Source: Septoria linicola (lineage: Eukaryota > Ascomycota > Dothideomycetes > Mycosphaerellales > Mycosphaerellaceae). Taken from it: a stretch of DNA of 64,000 nt. Of the stretch, positions 31,813 through 43,171 are shown one piece after another (within the stretch, counting starts at the first letter, position 1; every line of letters starts with the position of its first letter). The DNA is taken from contig CP099422.1 of NCBI GenBank assembly GCA_024114885.1, forward strand, positions 2,728,001 through 2,792,000, read 5' to 3'. The translations under genes and the position numbers were made by a program. Below the pieces are notes generated by a model. That model did no database searches, was not told the origin of the DNA, and worked only from the letters and a program-made list of their open reading frames with translations.

Positions 31813-34386
31813 GGCGCCTGCCTTATCTGGCGTTCGTGCTCGGCCTGGAGGAGCAGCAGCAAGTGCTTATTGTGGATGACAGTCCCGCAATCACACTCAT
31901 CCGGCGGCTGTATCGCATGTCGTATTATTCTGGTTGCTGACTGGAACCACGGCGAGCTCTGCCGATCGCATCGAACGTGCGTACAGAGCAGCACTGGTGG
32001 GCGGTGGTCGTAATCGGGAATAATTATTGCAGTAGTAGACAGACGCTACTGCTACAGCGCCAGCATGGAAGAGGTGGGGACGCACGACCACGCACAAAGA
32101 AGCGGTCTTTGTACTGAACGGCACCGAGAGATTGAGGTTCCGCTCTATCTCGGTGCATCCAATGTCGGTCGGTGGATCCAATGCAGCGACGGCGGCCGAA
32201 GTCAGCTCGTGGAGACAGGTCGCACAACAATCGTCGTCGAGAAAGTAAAAGCAAAGCGCACTAACTAGTCGACCTCGAGGAGCCGGAGGTCTAACTAACT
32301 AGTTTGGTCGAGAGGTGCAATAGTCAGGTACTGATGAGGTAGCTCGCACTCAAGCACACGTGAACGCCACCAGACGGCAAGGCAGAGACAACAGTGGTAA
32401 GAGAGGCCTCGACGGGCGGGACCATGAACGATCCAGCGTCAACGGAACAGCATTTGCAGCAGCGCCCAGTGAGAAGTGAGAGCAACAAGCGACACGCCCT
32501 CTCACACCTCTGCGTGGGGCGTTCAGACTAGTCTGCAAAACGTTCGTCGGTTGCGGCAAAAGGCCTGCCGATCTGGCGCATGGCCAATCTCGTCATCCAC
32601 GTCCCAAGTCCGAGACAGCTGCGGACAGAAAGTAGCAGACTACCTCGCGAATATCATCACCTTCACCTGTCCTTCACAGACATCCGCTGGTCTGGTCCTC
32701 GACAGTCTTCACATGTTGTACAGGTCCACGCCTTCGCATCCACTCACCACTTCAAGACAGATGGCATTGCAAGCCTACCCTGTCACCCCAAAACACAAGC
32801 TGGACCCGACGCTCTGTGTGACTTTTCGACCCCGTCCTTCCAACGCATGAGCGCCCAACCCAATAGCCGCTCTGACTTCACTCATATATCATCATCAACG
32901 CACTTTTTCTACTAGAATGTCGTCCGATCGCAAAGCAAAGCGCCACCACGCGCTTCATATCGAGTACTACTTCCTAGCTTGAACGCATCGAGGAAGTACA
33001 ACAAAGAAACGGTCCAATATTCTGCCCAACTCGCCTGCCTGAAAGCTGTCCCACGGTCCTTCTCCATGCACGTCCATAAGCCCCGGCCCGCTAGCATGGC
33101 CTCCCACTCTCACCTCTTCAAGTTTCAGATTCGTGACCCTTTACCCTCTGGCATGACAAGAGACGACAAGAGACAAACGCCCGCTTACTTCTGGGATCTT
33201 ATCCACGAAATCAGTGCATCGGCGGCAACTCTGCCAGGGACGCCGAATGGTGATCGCCATTAAATGGCTCCATGCTGTCGGTACTTAGGTCCGTATACTT
33301 CTCACCGACTACTGCACCAATGCCTGATCAATACGGCACTGCGCAGCATTATTTGCACCACGATACTGGAGCAGGCGTCTAGATTTACTGCTGCTGTTGC
33401 TGCTGCGATAGCCGACTGGACGAGGGCCTAATGGACATACAGTATGACGCGCAAAACCATTCTAACGTTCAACTAGTTCCTGCAAGACACGAGTCAGAGC
33501 CAAGGCTATAGAGGACCACGAGTAATGGTCCCTGTGCTCTTCAACGACACAGACGTCTGCGTCACGAACACTTTCTGACACGTAAGATTTCGAGACCGGC
33601 ACCTTCTTGGTCGATAGCTGCCACTCTATTCGATGTTCAAACACGAGAGCAATCTGAAGACAGACTTGCTTCGGAAACTAGGACGTCCGACAGCCTCGAG
33701 CTTGCCACGACAGACTTTTGGGCATGAATATACAACGTGTTATAAGGTAGGGCTGGCTTTGTGGGTGTCAGACACGTGCTTCGCGCGAAAAGGGGATCAA
33801 GCTCAATCATCTAAACACGTTACCTGCTTCATAGTGCGAACGATGCGAACGACTGTTCGAAAGTGCCGATGTGTGACAAGACTCGCTGAAAATGGAGAGA
33901 AGGTGTCTATTCGCGACGGAAGTTTGTCATGTGCATTATGGTATACATAATGCGTTGATCTCCCAGTGCTTGCTCGTCCGCGCAGAACCACATCTTTATC
34001 ACTTCCAAATCCAAGCAAAGACTAGAAAAGCGTCGATAATCATGACTAGGTGACATACTCCATGCCACGATCGTTCAGCTCGTTCGATAGCGGAGGCGTC
34101 AAATTCCGGCCCAAACAGATACTCGTCTCAAGCAATGTCCATATTGGGAACTGTCCAGCAAAGATAGAACCAGAATACGAAAAAAGAATACCAACGGCCG
34201 GAGACCAAGTGCTTCCTTCGAGCATGACTCTGACTCTCTTCCATAGCAACGCCGACATCGTTCAATAAGTGAGAATCGTGAACGTGCTTCTTCAACGCGT
34301 CACGGTATCGGAACAACCCTTGCTATTCCCTCCAGCGAAATAGCCCGTTGCTTCCCTTCTGCTGATCGTCACCACGGCGTGAGCGA
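31813..34386. other. Long intergenic region upstream of the RasGAP gene
   Basis: 2.6 kb without a supported gene. The part next to the RasGAP start contains two copies of a CTAACTAGT-type motif (32261-32269 and 32291-32304). The remainder holds only short frames without domains. Confidence 0.45.
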
Positions 34387-35688
34387 TCATGAATTCGTCC
34401 GACTGCGATTCCCGCTCTGCGCCTGCCTCAGTAAATCGTGGTCATCGCTGACTGGACTCAGGCCCGCTGAGCGCATCCCATCACTGCCCTCTCGGTGTCG
34501 CACGTTGCTCAAATCGCCGCTTGCTGTCTTGCGGATGCTTTGCCTCATCGTCTCGATTGTCAACTCCCCGTGGCCAGTTCCATGCAGACTCCCGGGACTT
34601 CCGAGCCTCACGGGTGACTGTTCGGCCAGCGGATTCGTGATGTGCATGCCGGGAGGAGGGGTGGTGAGGCCGCCAGACGCCGTGATCTGGCTGTGCGTCG
34701 AGACGGGCGATCGGGGTGATCGTAAGGGAGAAGTTGCGCGTTCGTTGATAGAACTGCTAAATGACTGTCCACCAATGTGAAGTGAATCACGATTCCCGGC
34801 TTCGCTCAGTCCAGCTAGATGCTGCTGTTGCTGTTCGCTGTGCACAATGTCCTTGAAGGAGATGAAGCTCAAGCGTCGTACATCAGTTGGATCGAGCTGG
34901 CCATAGCTGCTCGCTACATCATCTTCCAGATTCTGGAGTATGCTCGATGCTTGTAAGCTCGACGCAGGCTCCGAGTCGACTGAAGTTTCGTGTCGTAGTG
35001 GAGAGGGGAGGGAAGTCAAATCGGCATGGCTTGTCGAGGCGTCTAGCACGCTGACAGCTGCAGGCTGGTGAGAAGCTGACATTACTATCTCGACTTCATC
35101 CGGATTCAGCGACTTGCTCGTAATGGCCTCGGCTGATGCGTCCAGTGCTGGTGGGATATCGTCCTCCGTCATGACATGTGCAGGAATGTGCGCTTCGGTG
35201 AGCTCGTTGCCCAATGTCGAGATCGGTATAGGCTCCTGCACATTGCGTTCGAAGATCTCGGATGATGCTGGGCTGTGGAGTCTGGGCGAACTGGATCGTA
35301 GTCGTGATGGTGATGCGGATACGGCGGAATGGTACGGCAGGCGCGATGGAGAGACAGGATTTCGTTGAGGCTGCGGCTTCAGGTCCACTGGTCGTTGTTG
35401 TGTCAATGGCGATGCTGCTCGAGCATCGGCCGCATGAGCAGCAGTCTCGAAGGCGGTTGCGTTGGCTGCCTCCATTCTGGGCTTGCCGCCGCCCTCTTTC
35501 TTCTTGCCTGCGAGCTCGAGCAAACGCTTCTTCAGGCTCTTAGATTCCTTCTCGTCACCCGCCGTAGTCTCCGTCGTGCCGGCGTTCTGCAAGTCCTGTC
35601 TCTGGAGCTCCGAGATCAACGGCGTGGACGAGTTGTGTGGTGAAGTGGCCTGCGAGTTGGAAGTGGGCAGCAGGTCTCTCGGCGGCAT
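34387..35688 (-). CDS. Long disordered hypothetical protein
   Basis: 433 residues, single exon from ATG 35688 (MPPRDLLPTSNSQATSPHNS). Almost the whole length is Ser/Pro/Thr-rich and predicted disordered by composition, with many SP sites (SPSRL, SPRLHSP, SPLRSPRSP). Two short parts look conserved: a charged helix near residues 50-70 (KESKSLKKRLLELAGKKK) and a central DVRRLSFISFKDIVHSEQ. The latter resembles a short linear motif or phosphosite. No enzymatic domain; a scaffold or regulator is possible but not shown. Confidence 0.75.
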   Translation of the reverse strand: MPPRDLLPTSNSQATSPHNSSTPLISELQRQDLQNAGTTETTAGDEKESKSLKKRLLELAGKKKEGGGKPRMEAANATAFETAAHAADARAASPLTQQRPVDLKPQPQRNPVSPSRLPYHSAVSASPSRLRSSSPRLHSPASSEIFERNVQEPIPISTLGNELTEAHIPAHVMTEDDIPPALDASAEAITSKSLNPDEVEIVMSASHQPAAVSVLDASTSHADLTSLPSPLRHETSVDSEPASSLQASSILQNLEDDVASSYGQLDPTDVRRLSFISFKDIVHSEQQQQHLAGLSEAGNRDSLHIGGQSFSSSINERATSPLRSPRSPVSTHSQITASGGLTTPPPGMHITNPLAEQSPVRLGSPGSLHGTGHGELTIETMRQSIRKTASGDLSNVRHREGSDGMRSAGLSPVSDDHDLLRQAQSGNRSRTNS

Positions 35689-37126
35689 TACAAGCTGGCA
35701 CCGCAATGCAGCATATCACGCGTTTGGCTTGGTGCGACAGTACTCGAGGGATAATTGAGCGACAGTGTATGGACAGGTACCCTTACACAACAATCGACGC
35801 AGCGGCGGGCAGTTTATTGGCGCTCCCCCGGGAACAGAAAGTTGGCTATGAGATGAAATGAGGCTGTCAGCTCCGCGTCGTCTCCATGAAGCTAGAACTA
35901 TTGCACTCGAGCGGATTGCGTGTCGGTCTTGTTGGACGCAGGTGAGATGTGTTGGTCTCAATCTCTGAAAACACTCAGACACCTCGAACTGTCCTAGAAC
36001 CTAAGTCACAAGCTCCAGCCAGCTCTCCTCAAGAGACATCCAGGGCAAAGTAGTCTGTCGTCATCTGCCACACTGAAACCCCCCCTTTCTCGAACCAATG
36101 TCTCCTCTCCCACCTCTCAACTTGTTGCGCGCTATGGGTTTGATCGTCTCGTTTCACACCCGACACGCAACCTCTCCTAGTATCCGAACTATACATCATG
36201 TGTCGCCCGGCCACGTTTCTGAATACGTGTCCAGCACCACAAGCGAAAGTCACCTCACAATCTCAGCTTATCGTCGATTGCTCGGCATCATTGTGGAACC
36301 ACCAACTGAAGCCTTGCGTGAGCCTCACGCTGGGCTTGACGTGCTGGCTGTAGCATTTGTACGACAACAATTCAAATGCTGGGCACATCGTACGAACAGC
36401 ATGTACCTCTTCACACTATACCGGCGCGCATTGTGCATGTCAAGTAGAGTATTGACCTTCCGGCTTCACAGGATAGCAGAGGACCGGCGAAGATAAGGCA
36501 GTTTGGCACTCACATCGCAGAATGAGCCAGGTTTCATTAAAAACGACTAGGTCCAGCATTGTCCATCTCAGCATGCCATCGATGGCGTGAATGTCTGGGA
36601 AGTATGAAACAACGTGCTGATAGCCCTACGAGAGACCAAGTCTATCAGCATACCCAATAAAGTCATTGTGAAAGATGTCGTCGTCGTCCCAGCACTAAAT
36701 GTACGTAACCCTAAGCTCGAAGTCCCACGCCACTGATTAGGCGGTACCTGGACACATCCATGGTAACGTCTGTAGAACGAACAGCTACAGGAGATCGAGA
36801 TGTGAAGCGTGATATATGCTAGACTGACTACATCATACGAGATAATTCCTATGCTTTCTGACCTGCTGGTGTTGTTAAGCTGCAGCGGCCTCCCAATGTT
36901 CGAGCTTGTATATGCGAGATCGCTTAGATGCTCGCTTCGTCATTATCATTTCGTGTTCGTGTGTCCAAAAATTGCTTTACTTGACTCCAGTCTTCGCGAC
37001 TGCAAGCTGCCCTCAGCCATCCAGGCGAGATGTGTTCGTCACCAAGGTGACATCTTGTGACGTAGCGAGGTTGAGTGGAATTATCGTTCTGGAGATCACC
37101 GGCGTTGTCGTTGTCGTTGCATTCTT
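35689..37126. other. Intergenic region, no gene seen
   Basis: Promoter of the disordered-protein gene and 3' flank of the GH5 gene. Frames such as 36098-36496 (plus) have no domain or splice support. Confidence 0.45.
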
Positions 37127-38435
37127 CTATGGGCAAGCAGACGCGAGATCTGTCCCGGGCATCGGGAAGAGTCCAGCATCGAGCAGAGCAAAAGCATCCC
37201 ATTCTGGAGAGCCTTGGGTTTTGAAGTTCCAGAAAATCCAGCCCTGAGTGTATTTTTCATAAGCTGCCAGTTGTGTCTGGATGTAAGATCTTGTGTCGTC
37301 TCGCTGCTGTTGGCTCCAGGTATTCATGTCCTGATTGTTACAAGACCCAATGTAATATGAATCTTTGAACGTTCCATCATATCTTGCCCCAATCCTGTAG
37401 CCGTTGAGATATTTGGCGCAGTCGGTCATGGCGCCGCTCCACTCTCCAACAATAGTCCACTTGTCGCCACCGTTATACACCTGCGCGTTGCTGCAAACGT
37501 AGTTCCGATGCTGTGCTGGGCTCATGGCGTTGAGGTCTGGTGTGAAGACCTGATATTCGTGGTGATCCACCACCACGTTTTGGGCATTGTTGTCGTTTGG
37601 CGTGAGCATGCCGTTCCAGTAATTAGTCGGCTGGAAGCCATCGTGGAAGACGACAACACGGCTGGGACTGTAGTCTCGTTGCTGATAGAATCCATCGTAA
37701 GTGAATTGTCTGACCACATTCAGGTCCAGCGCGGGCGTAAGAGGTTCGTTCAGCAGCTGAACGCCAGCTATCACGTCATCGTACTTGCTGTCGCCGTACT
37801 TAGACTGGATCGTCTTAAGCACACTCAGTGTCTTCGCGACTGTGTTGCCTTGAGTCCAAGTAGGCTTGTCCATCTTCTGACCAGAGTTGTCGAAGCCGTT
37901 CTGAGAGCCAGGTGCACCATGCAAGTCAATCATGATCTTGAGGCCCACTGATCGCGCCCAATCGATAGCAGCATCAATGAAGACAGCAGCGCCAGATGCG
38001 TAGGGAGAGTCCGAGTTATCGTACGCCCAATATCCAATAGGTATTCGCACCATATTGAAGCCTGAGTCTGCAATCTTCTTAAAGTCCTGCCATGTACACC
38101 AAGTCTCCCAATGGCTTCTGAGGTACTGATTGTAGGCCTGTTCTGCACCCAACGTTCGTGTCAAAGTGTACTCGTCAACAATTCCTTTCGAGCCGTCCGG
38201 ATCAACATTCTCGAAGATGGATGGCGTTATCCATGGTTCCAATAGCAGCCAACCACCAATATTCAGACCTCGTACTTTCACGTTGCCCCAATTAAAGCCT
38301 GATGGGGCTCGCTTGTTGATGCTACTGCGGAGAGTGTAAGCATATACAGTGATGCTTTGACTGGAACGTAACTTACGGTGCAGCAAAGGTACATGCAGCG
38401 GCGCATAGGGCCAAAATTGTGCTTCTGAACAACAT
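37127..38435 (-). CDS. Secreted exo-1,3-beta-glucanase, GH5_9 type
   Basis: Two exons, 38435-38377 and 38324-37127, join over a 52-nt intron (GTAAGT...CCGCAG) to 418 residues. Exon 1 supplies the signal peptide (MLFRSTILALCAAACTFAAP). A NKR|AP site after residue 25 looks like Kex2 processing, as in yeast Exg1. The TIM-barrel motifs are complete: RGLNIGGWLLLEPWITPSIF, GFNMVRIPIGYWA, MIDLHGAPGSQNGFDNSG, acid/base Glu213 in QLLNEPL, HHEYQVF, and nucleophile Glu314 in VGEWSGA. It releases glucose from beta-1,3-glucan during wall remodelling or storage-glucan use. The long unspliced frame from 38458 does not provide a signal peptide, so the spliced start is preferred. Confidence 0.95.
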
Positions 38436-40358
38436 GCTCGCTCTACGTGCTCTGACAAATTGTCCTGTATGCGACAGCCTCGCTTTCGAAGGTTACAGCG
38501 AGAACAAAATGTGGAGGAAGAGCGACCAGTATGCTATCGGAAGAAGTTGCGAGCCGGCGAGTCGAGTGTCGTCGCCGCTGAACCAGGCGATTGAACTTTG
38601 CTTGGAATGCACTGTCGGAATTCCTGCAATCTTCCTCGACAGGTAAACTGGGATTGGCGAGTCTGAAGTAACTTTGATCAAAAGTACTGATCTTAGATCA
38701 CTTCTCGATTCGTCAAGATCGGAAGCAGCGCACCTTCGTCGGGCTGAGCGACAGCTTCTATATGTCGAAGCCAGCCTCGAATGGCTGTCTGGGACGGGCG
38801 ACACGCAAACGGCCGTGTTATTGACCACTCGACAGACTCCTCCGTGCGGGACGGCCAATCATGCGCCATCGAAATGCTGTAGAGGTCTACCGGCATCGTG
38901 CAGCGCTTGCGCTTTACAGTCAGCTCAGCACAAGGTGAAGCCGAGAGATCAAGATCAGCATCGCTGCCGACTTCAGGGTGATGCACGACGGGCCAAAGCC
39001 CAGCCAATCGTGGGCTCCAACCACACCTTGCAGCTGCTCGGAGCGTTTTTGGGTTGCCTGTGCCTGACTTCTTGCAGTTAGACTGGGCAACGTGCCCTGT
39101 ATGAACTCCTCTTAAGCTGTATTTGCGGCTGCCGCTTCCGTAGCGATCGGCTGCGATCACATGCTTGTTTTGCATCAACAACGCGATGGCATAAGCATAA
39201 ACCGCCGCCAGCCTCGGCGTCCCCTCACTTTGAACAATTTATCCAGCATCTTTGAAGTAAGCTCGCCCCCGTGATCGCAGCAGGTGACCATGGTGAACGG
39301 CAGGCGACCTCGCACAGCATCTCGCCCAAGCAAGACTTTGCGCGCAATGGTAGGTGGAAGTATCGACAGAGGTCTACACGGTGTATCTTGGAAAGCAGCC
39401 AAGGCGACCAGGACGGCAACTAGTTAGAATCGCGCCTCTTCCGAAGATACTTAGACACATCCTGTCTGCACGTCACGCTCTCGTCTGAGCTCGATCGACG
39501 GCCGCTTCCAATGCAATCGAGCCCTGTTTGCGTTCAACTGCTCAAAGCTCGCAACGCTTTCCTCGAGCACGTCCTGCATCTTACATCGACTCAGCAAGCC
39601 ATGATACAATGAACGTGCGAACGCGACGAACGTATCTTCACTCTGTTCTGCTGACGTAATCGACCGGGTACCAGCAAAACCTCACACCATTCAAGGTGCT
39701 CACTGACGTACAGTCTGGTCGCCGCTCAAGGCAAGAACAGTAACAGGACGTTACAGCTCAATGACGGCGACCGAGGGACATATTCGACCTTTGATATGCA
39801 TTGCGAAGAAGCAGAGCACAAACGACGAGATTGAGGTGGTGGAAAGGCCACGCGCGAAGTGGAGCCGGCGCTAAACGAGCAGCTCACCGGAAGAGGCTGA
39901 GTGACATCAGCAATAGCAAGAAATCGCGCCGAAACAAGACTTGAAAACCTGTTCCAGCGAGCGGGAGTGCCTGGCCGCCACCAATGCTGCCGCCGCAAGA
40001 AAGCAAGAGACCATGAACCAGGCCGCGCGGCGTTGCCTCCGAGGAAGAGGAAGAACTTTGTTGCAAGTCAACGGCGGCCTAAGTGAGGAGCTTTCAAGAA
40101 TAGCTCACATGCGCCTGCCATGGTTTTTCCAACATCGCTACTTATCACGCTATATTGACTGCGCCTGATAAGGGCCGCACTCCTGCTGCTGCATCACGCA
40201 GCGGACAAGCTTGTCCTTGACTTGTTCTTCACACCATTCCGCTATCACTACTTGCTACTACGACACCATGCCAGCATCCAAGAACCAATCACTGCTACCG
40301 TTCCTCTGCTGACCCGAGCTGCTTTTCCGGTCCCGAAACAATCAAGCTGCCAACCAAT
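38436..40358. other. Intergenic region, divergent promoters
   Basis: 1.9 kb between the GH5 gene and the small secreted protein gene. No supported gene; frames overlap on both strands and lack domains. An AACTAGTTAG motif lies at 39419-39428. Confidence 0.45.
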
Positions 40359-40868
40359 ATGGCGTTAACGATCGCATATTGTGTGTCATTGCTAGCATGC
40401 TTCTCTCTACTGCTACCTTCCGCCACTGGTCAGACGCCAGTATCAACAACGAGCTTACCAGCTTCCGATAGTGCAGCATGCAACAACTTCGTCGGCGCAT
40501 GCGTAGTATACGACTCCAGCGATGACACAGCAGTTCCGTATACCACGACAGTCTACACCGGATCAAGCCAAGCACCAGAAGCCACAACGACAGTCACAGT
40601 ATCAGGACCGTCATCCTCGGGCGACGCAGCCAATGCCTGCGCCAACTTCACTGGCGCATGTGTAGTCTACAACGGAGCTGAAACCCTCACGGATTCGAGT
40701 CATACAGCTACAACGACTACGACGAGTAGCCCGGGGAACCGTGAAGGGTATATCGCCATCAGCAAAGGTGGCGGAGACGGATACATTGGCGAAGGAGCGA
40801 GTACGAGTATAGGGCTTGCGCTGATTAGTTTTGTATTGGTGAACGTGTTGTTTTGCGTGCTGTTATGA
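40359..40868 (+). CDS. Small secreted, probably GPI-anchored protein with duplicated Cys motif
   Basis: 169 residues. Residues 1-24 are a signal peptide (MALTIAYCVSLLACFSLLLP then SATG). The mature part is Ser/Thr-rich and contains two copies of a 12-residue unit, ACNNFVGACVVY and ACANFTGACVVY, about 52 residues apart, each with two cysteines. Between and after them lie TTTVT and TATTTTTSSP stretches likely to be O-glycosylated. The end has small residues (GEGAST) followed by a hydrophobic tail (LALISFVLVNVLFCVLL), as in GPI-signal proteins. Probably a cell-surface protein; function unknown. It resembles no enzyme. Confidence 0.75.
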   Translation: MALTIAYCVSLLACFSLLLPSATGQTPVSTTSLPASDSAACNNFVGACVVYDSSDDTAVPYTTTVYTGSSQAPEATTTVTVSGPSSSGDAANACANFTGACVVYNGAETLTDSSHTATTTTTSSPGNREGYIAISKGGGDGYIGEGASTSIGLALISFVLVNVLFCVLL

Positions 40869-41078
40869 TGGGCCGGTCACATGGGGGAGGGATGTTGATG
40901 ACCGTGACGACCATGGCAGAAGATGGTGTGCCGGAGGCACTGTTTTTGCTTGTAATGATACCCACGAGCGATGAGCGTATGACATGGAAAGATAGTCCTT
41001 TTGGATAGACAGGTATAGGAATGGAGTATGTGCATGAAAAGCTCTCCGAGGCGAACACGACAGATACAGTACTCTAGT

Positions 41079-42671
41079 CTAACATTTGTACAGCCTCTCA
41101 CAACCACTCATCCTCGTCTGTCGGTTGAGCAGGCGGTAGTAGACGACTAAGCCTAAACAGCCCACCACCACGAAAAGGAGTAATCCTGCATTTATCCAAT
41201 GCCCAGTAGGATAGCCAGCCGCCTTCTCATCAGGCGTGTAGATCCACACGCCCAAAATCTGGCCCGCAGCTCCAAACGACAAGTTCAACGCTATCACCAG
41301 CCCCACCGATGCCGTATTGAAGACGTTCGAGCTCACCCAGCCCAGGAACGGCGGGATGCACGCGAAAGTGCCCGAGGCGGCGACAATGAGACAGCCATAT
41401 CGTGCAGCAAACGCGGACGCGGCCAGGACAGCTGAAGCGAGGAAACCGACGGGGCCGATTGCCGCAAACACTGCGGTGTGCAGGCCTCGTGCGTTGAAGT
41501 GGTCGGCGGACGCGGCGACGGCGACCGTCACGACGTAGGCTACTGCGTACGGTGGTACGGTCATGAGTTGCGCGCGGAGGCAGTTGTAGCCGAGCGCTGC
41601 GGTGATGGTTGGCGTGAAGAGCGATAGAGACGAGAAGGGCGTGCTGATGCCGAATTGGACCAGGTAGTGGGCGTATAATTTCCAGTCCGTGAGCGTGGCT
41701 TTGGCGTCTGTCCAGGTCATGTGTTCGCTTTGGCCTTGCGAGCCGTCGAGCTAGAGACGCTCTGCAGCGCGACATTTCTCTGCTGTTGAAAGCCATGGCG
41801 TGGTCTCGGGGTAATCTGGGAGGAGGAATCGAGCGAAGAAGGAGGAGAGGATCGATGGGATTCCTTCGAGGATGAAGAGCCACCGCCATGCAGAGAGTCC
41901 GCCAGTGCGATTCATGTGGCCGACTCCGTAGGCAATGGCACCTCCAAATGCACCAGCACTTGCCGCTATAGTTAGCCGACACGGTCTCGCTTGTGCACCA
42001 AGCAGTACTTACAGTGTCGCCGAAGCGAGGACTAATGCCATGCGAACGGACCGTTCATCGGCGCGGTACCAGAATGTGAGGTAATACATGAGGCCCGGAA
42101 AGAGACCAGCCTCGAAGACGCCGAGGAAGAAGCGTACGGTAGTGATGGATGCGAAGCTGTGAGTTCCGCCCAGAGCCATAGTCATAGAGCCCCACGTGAA
42201 CATGAGGAAGGCGATCCAGCGGCTTGGTCTGAACCGCTTCAGCGCGTAGTTCGAAGGTGCTTCGCAAAAGACGAATGCCACGAGGAGGACCGTCAGAGAG
42301 ATGGTGTACTGGCCATTGGTCATGCGGGTCTCTGTCAGAAGTTTGTCGCCGGATGCTTGGTTGAGGACTTTGGCATTGCCAATGTTGCTAGGCGGCGGTG
42401 GCAGAGTCAGTGGAGTGCGATAGACAAGCATGCCGTTAATGGGAAGTGTTCACCTGCGGTCGAGATAGCAGAGCAGATAGATAAAGGCACACAGAGGAAT
42501 GATTCGGACGTCTTGCTTCCGAATCAAGGCTCGATCTTCTGGCGTGCCTTTACCTGTATACTGCCGTGCTAGAACACTATTGGCTCTGTTTGAGCCTGCC
42601 ACTGAGTAGTGTTCGTGGAGATCGAGAATCGGTGCGACGTCCTTCTCGGTGGTCTCTGTAGTGAACGACAT
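41079..42671 (-). pseudogene. MFS transporter (allantoate-permease-like), interrupted by in-frame TAG
   Basis: Three exons, 42671-42454, 42387-42013 and 41958-41079, would encode ~490 residues of a DAL5/anion:cation-symporter-like permease. Exon 1 ends LCYLDR and exon 2 begins SNIGNAKV, the classic TM1 junction. Exon 2 carries TWGSMTMALGG and TVRFFLGVFEAGLFPGLMYY. Exon 3 carries AGAFGGAIAYGV, AWRWLFILEGIPS and the C-terminal six helices. The frame is broken at codon 267 by TAG (41753-41751) in the cytosolic loop between TM6 and TM7. Coding-like sequence continues in the same frame (LDGSQGQSEHMTWTDAKA). The exon 3 acceptor also has to be the rare AAG; the nearer TATAG shifts the frame. I therefore treat it as a recent pseudogene; an assembly error or readthrough is possible. 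Confidence 0.65.
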
Positions 42672-43171
42672 ATCGGAACGAGTATTGTTGAACCAGACTG
42701 AGGAGTCTAAATTCTGGCGGAAACCTGCAGAAGGGCTGAAGATGGAGCATATTGTATAGCCCTACACGCGCTGCTACTATGGGGATCCTAGATGATACCA
42801 GCAAGGAGTCTGGGCCAGTAAGATTGCCTATTGGGGAAGATCGCTCGTGGAAGAATGCTAGTCTGGTGCATGTGCAGACAGGACTGCGCTGTCCAGAGTT
42901 CATTGAGTTATGCTCTGCATGAGGGATGATGAAGTCGTGCTTACAGTCAAGTGGTATCATGATTTGCGCATTGGCCGGCGGCCGCACGCCACACGCGTAA
43001 CTAGAGGCAGCGTGGGCGGAACGGTGCGAGGAAAATCATCAGCATTGCTTGTTGGTCGCCCTCTGCAGCCATTGCGTAGCTTCCTTCGGGTGGTGTCCAA
43101 TCACGATATGGCGGCCAACCTTGAGCTTGGATTGTAGCTCTTCTCTCCTCCTGACTACGTCGCAGACTGTG
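42672..43171. other. Divergent promoter region, MFS / RRM-like gene
   Basis: 500 nt between divergent starts. The plus frame of the RRM-like gene stays open upstream to 43049 but from a non-family-like leader. No element recognised. Confidence 0.45.

Noticed and set aside
32261..32304. CTAACTAACTAG units as telomere-like repeats
   Set aside because: Units are CTAA rather than CCCTAA, only two or three copies, and flanked by ordinary genes.
38436..38458. Longer unspliced start for the GH5 glucanase
   Set aside because: The upstream frame gives no signal peptide and starts without ATG; the spliced start at 38435 gives signal peptide plus Kex2-like site.
41230..41982. 250-codon open frame on the minus strand across the MFS gene
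   Set aside because: It is an out-of-frame shadow of MFS exons; Arg/His-rich composition and no transmembrane pattern.
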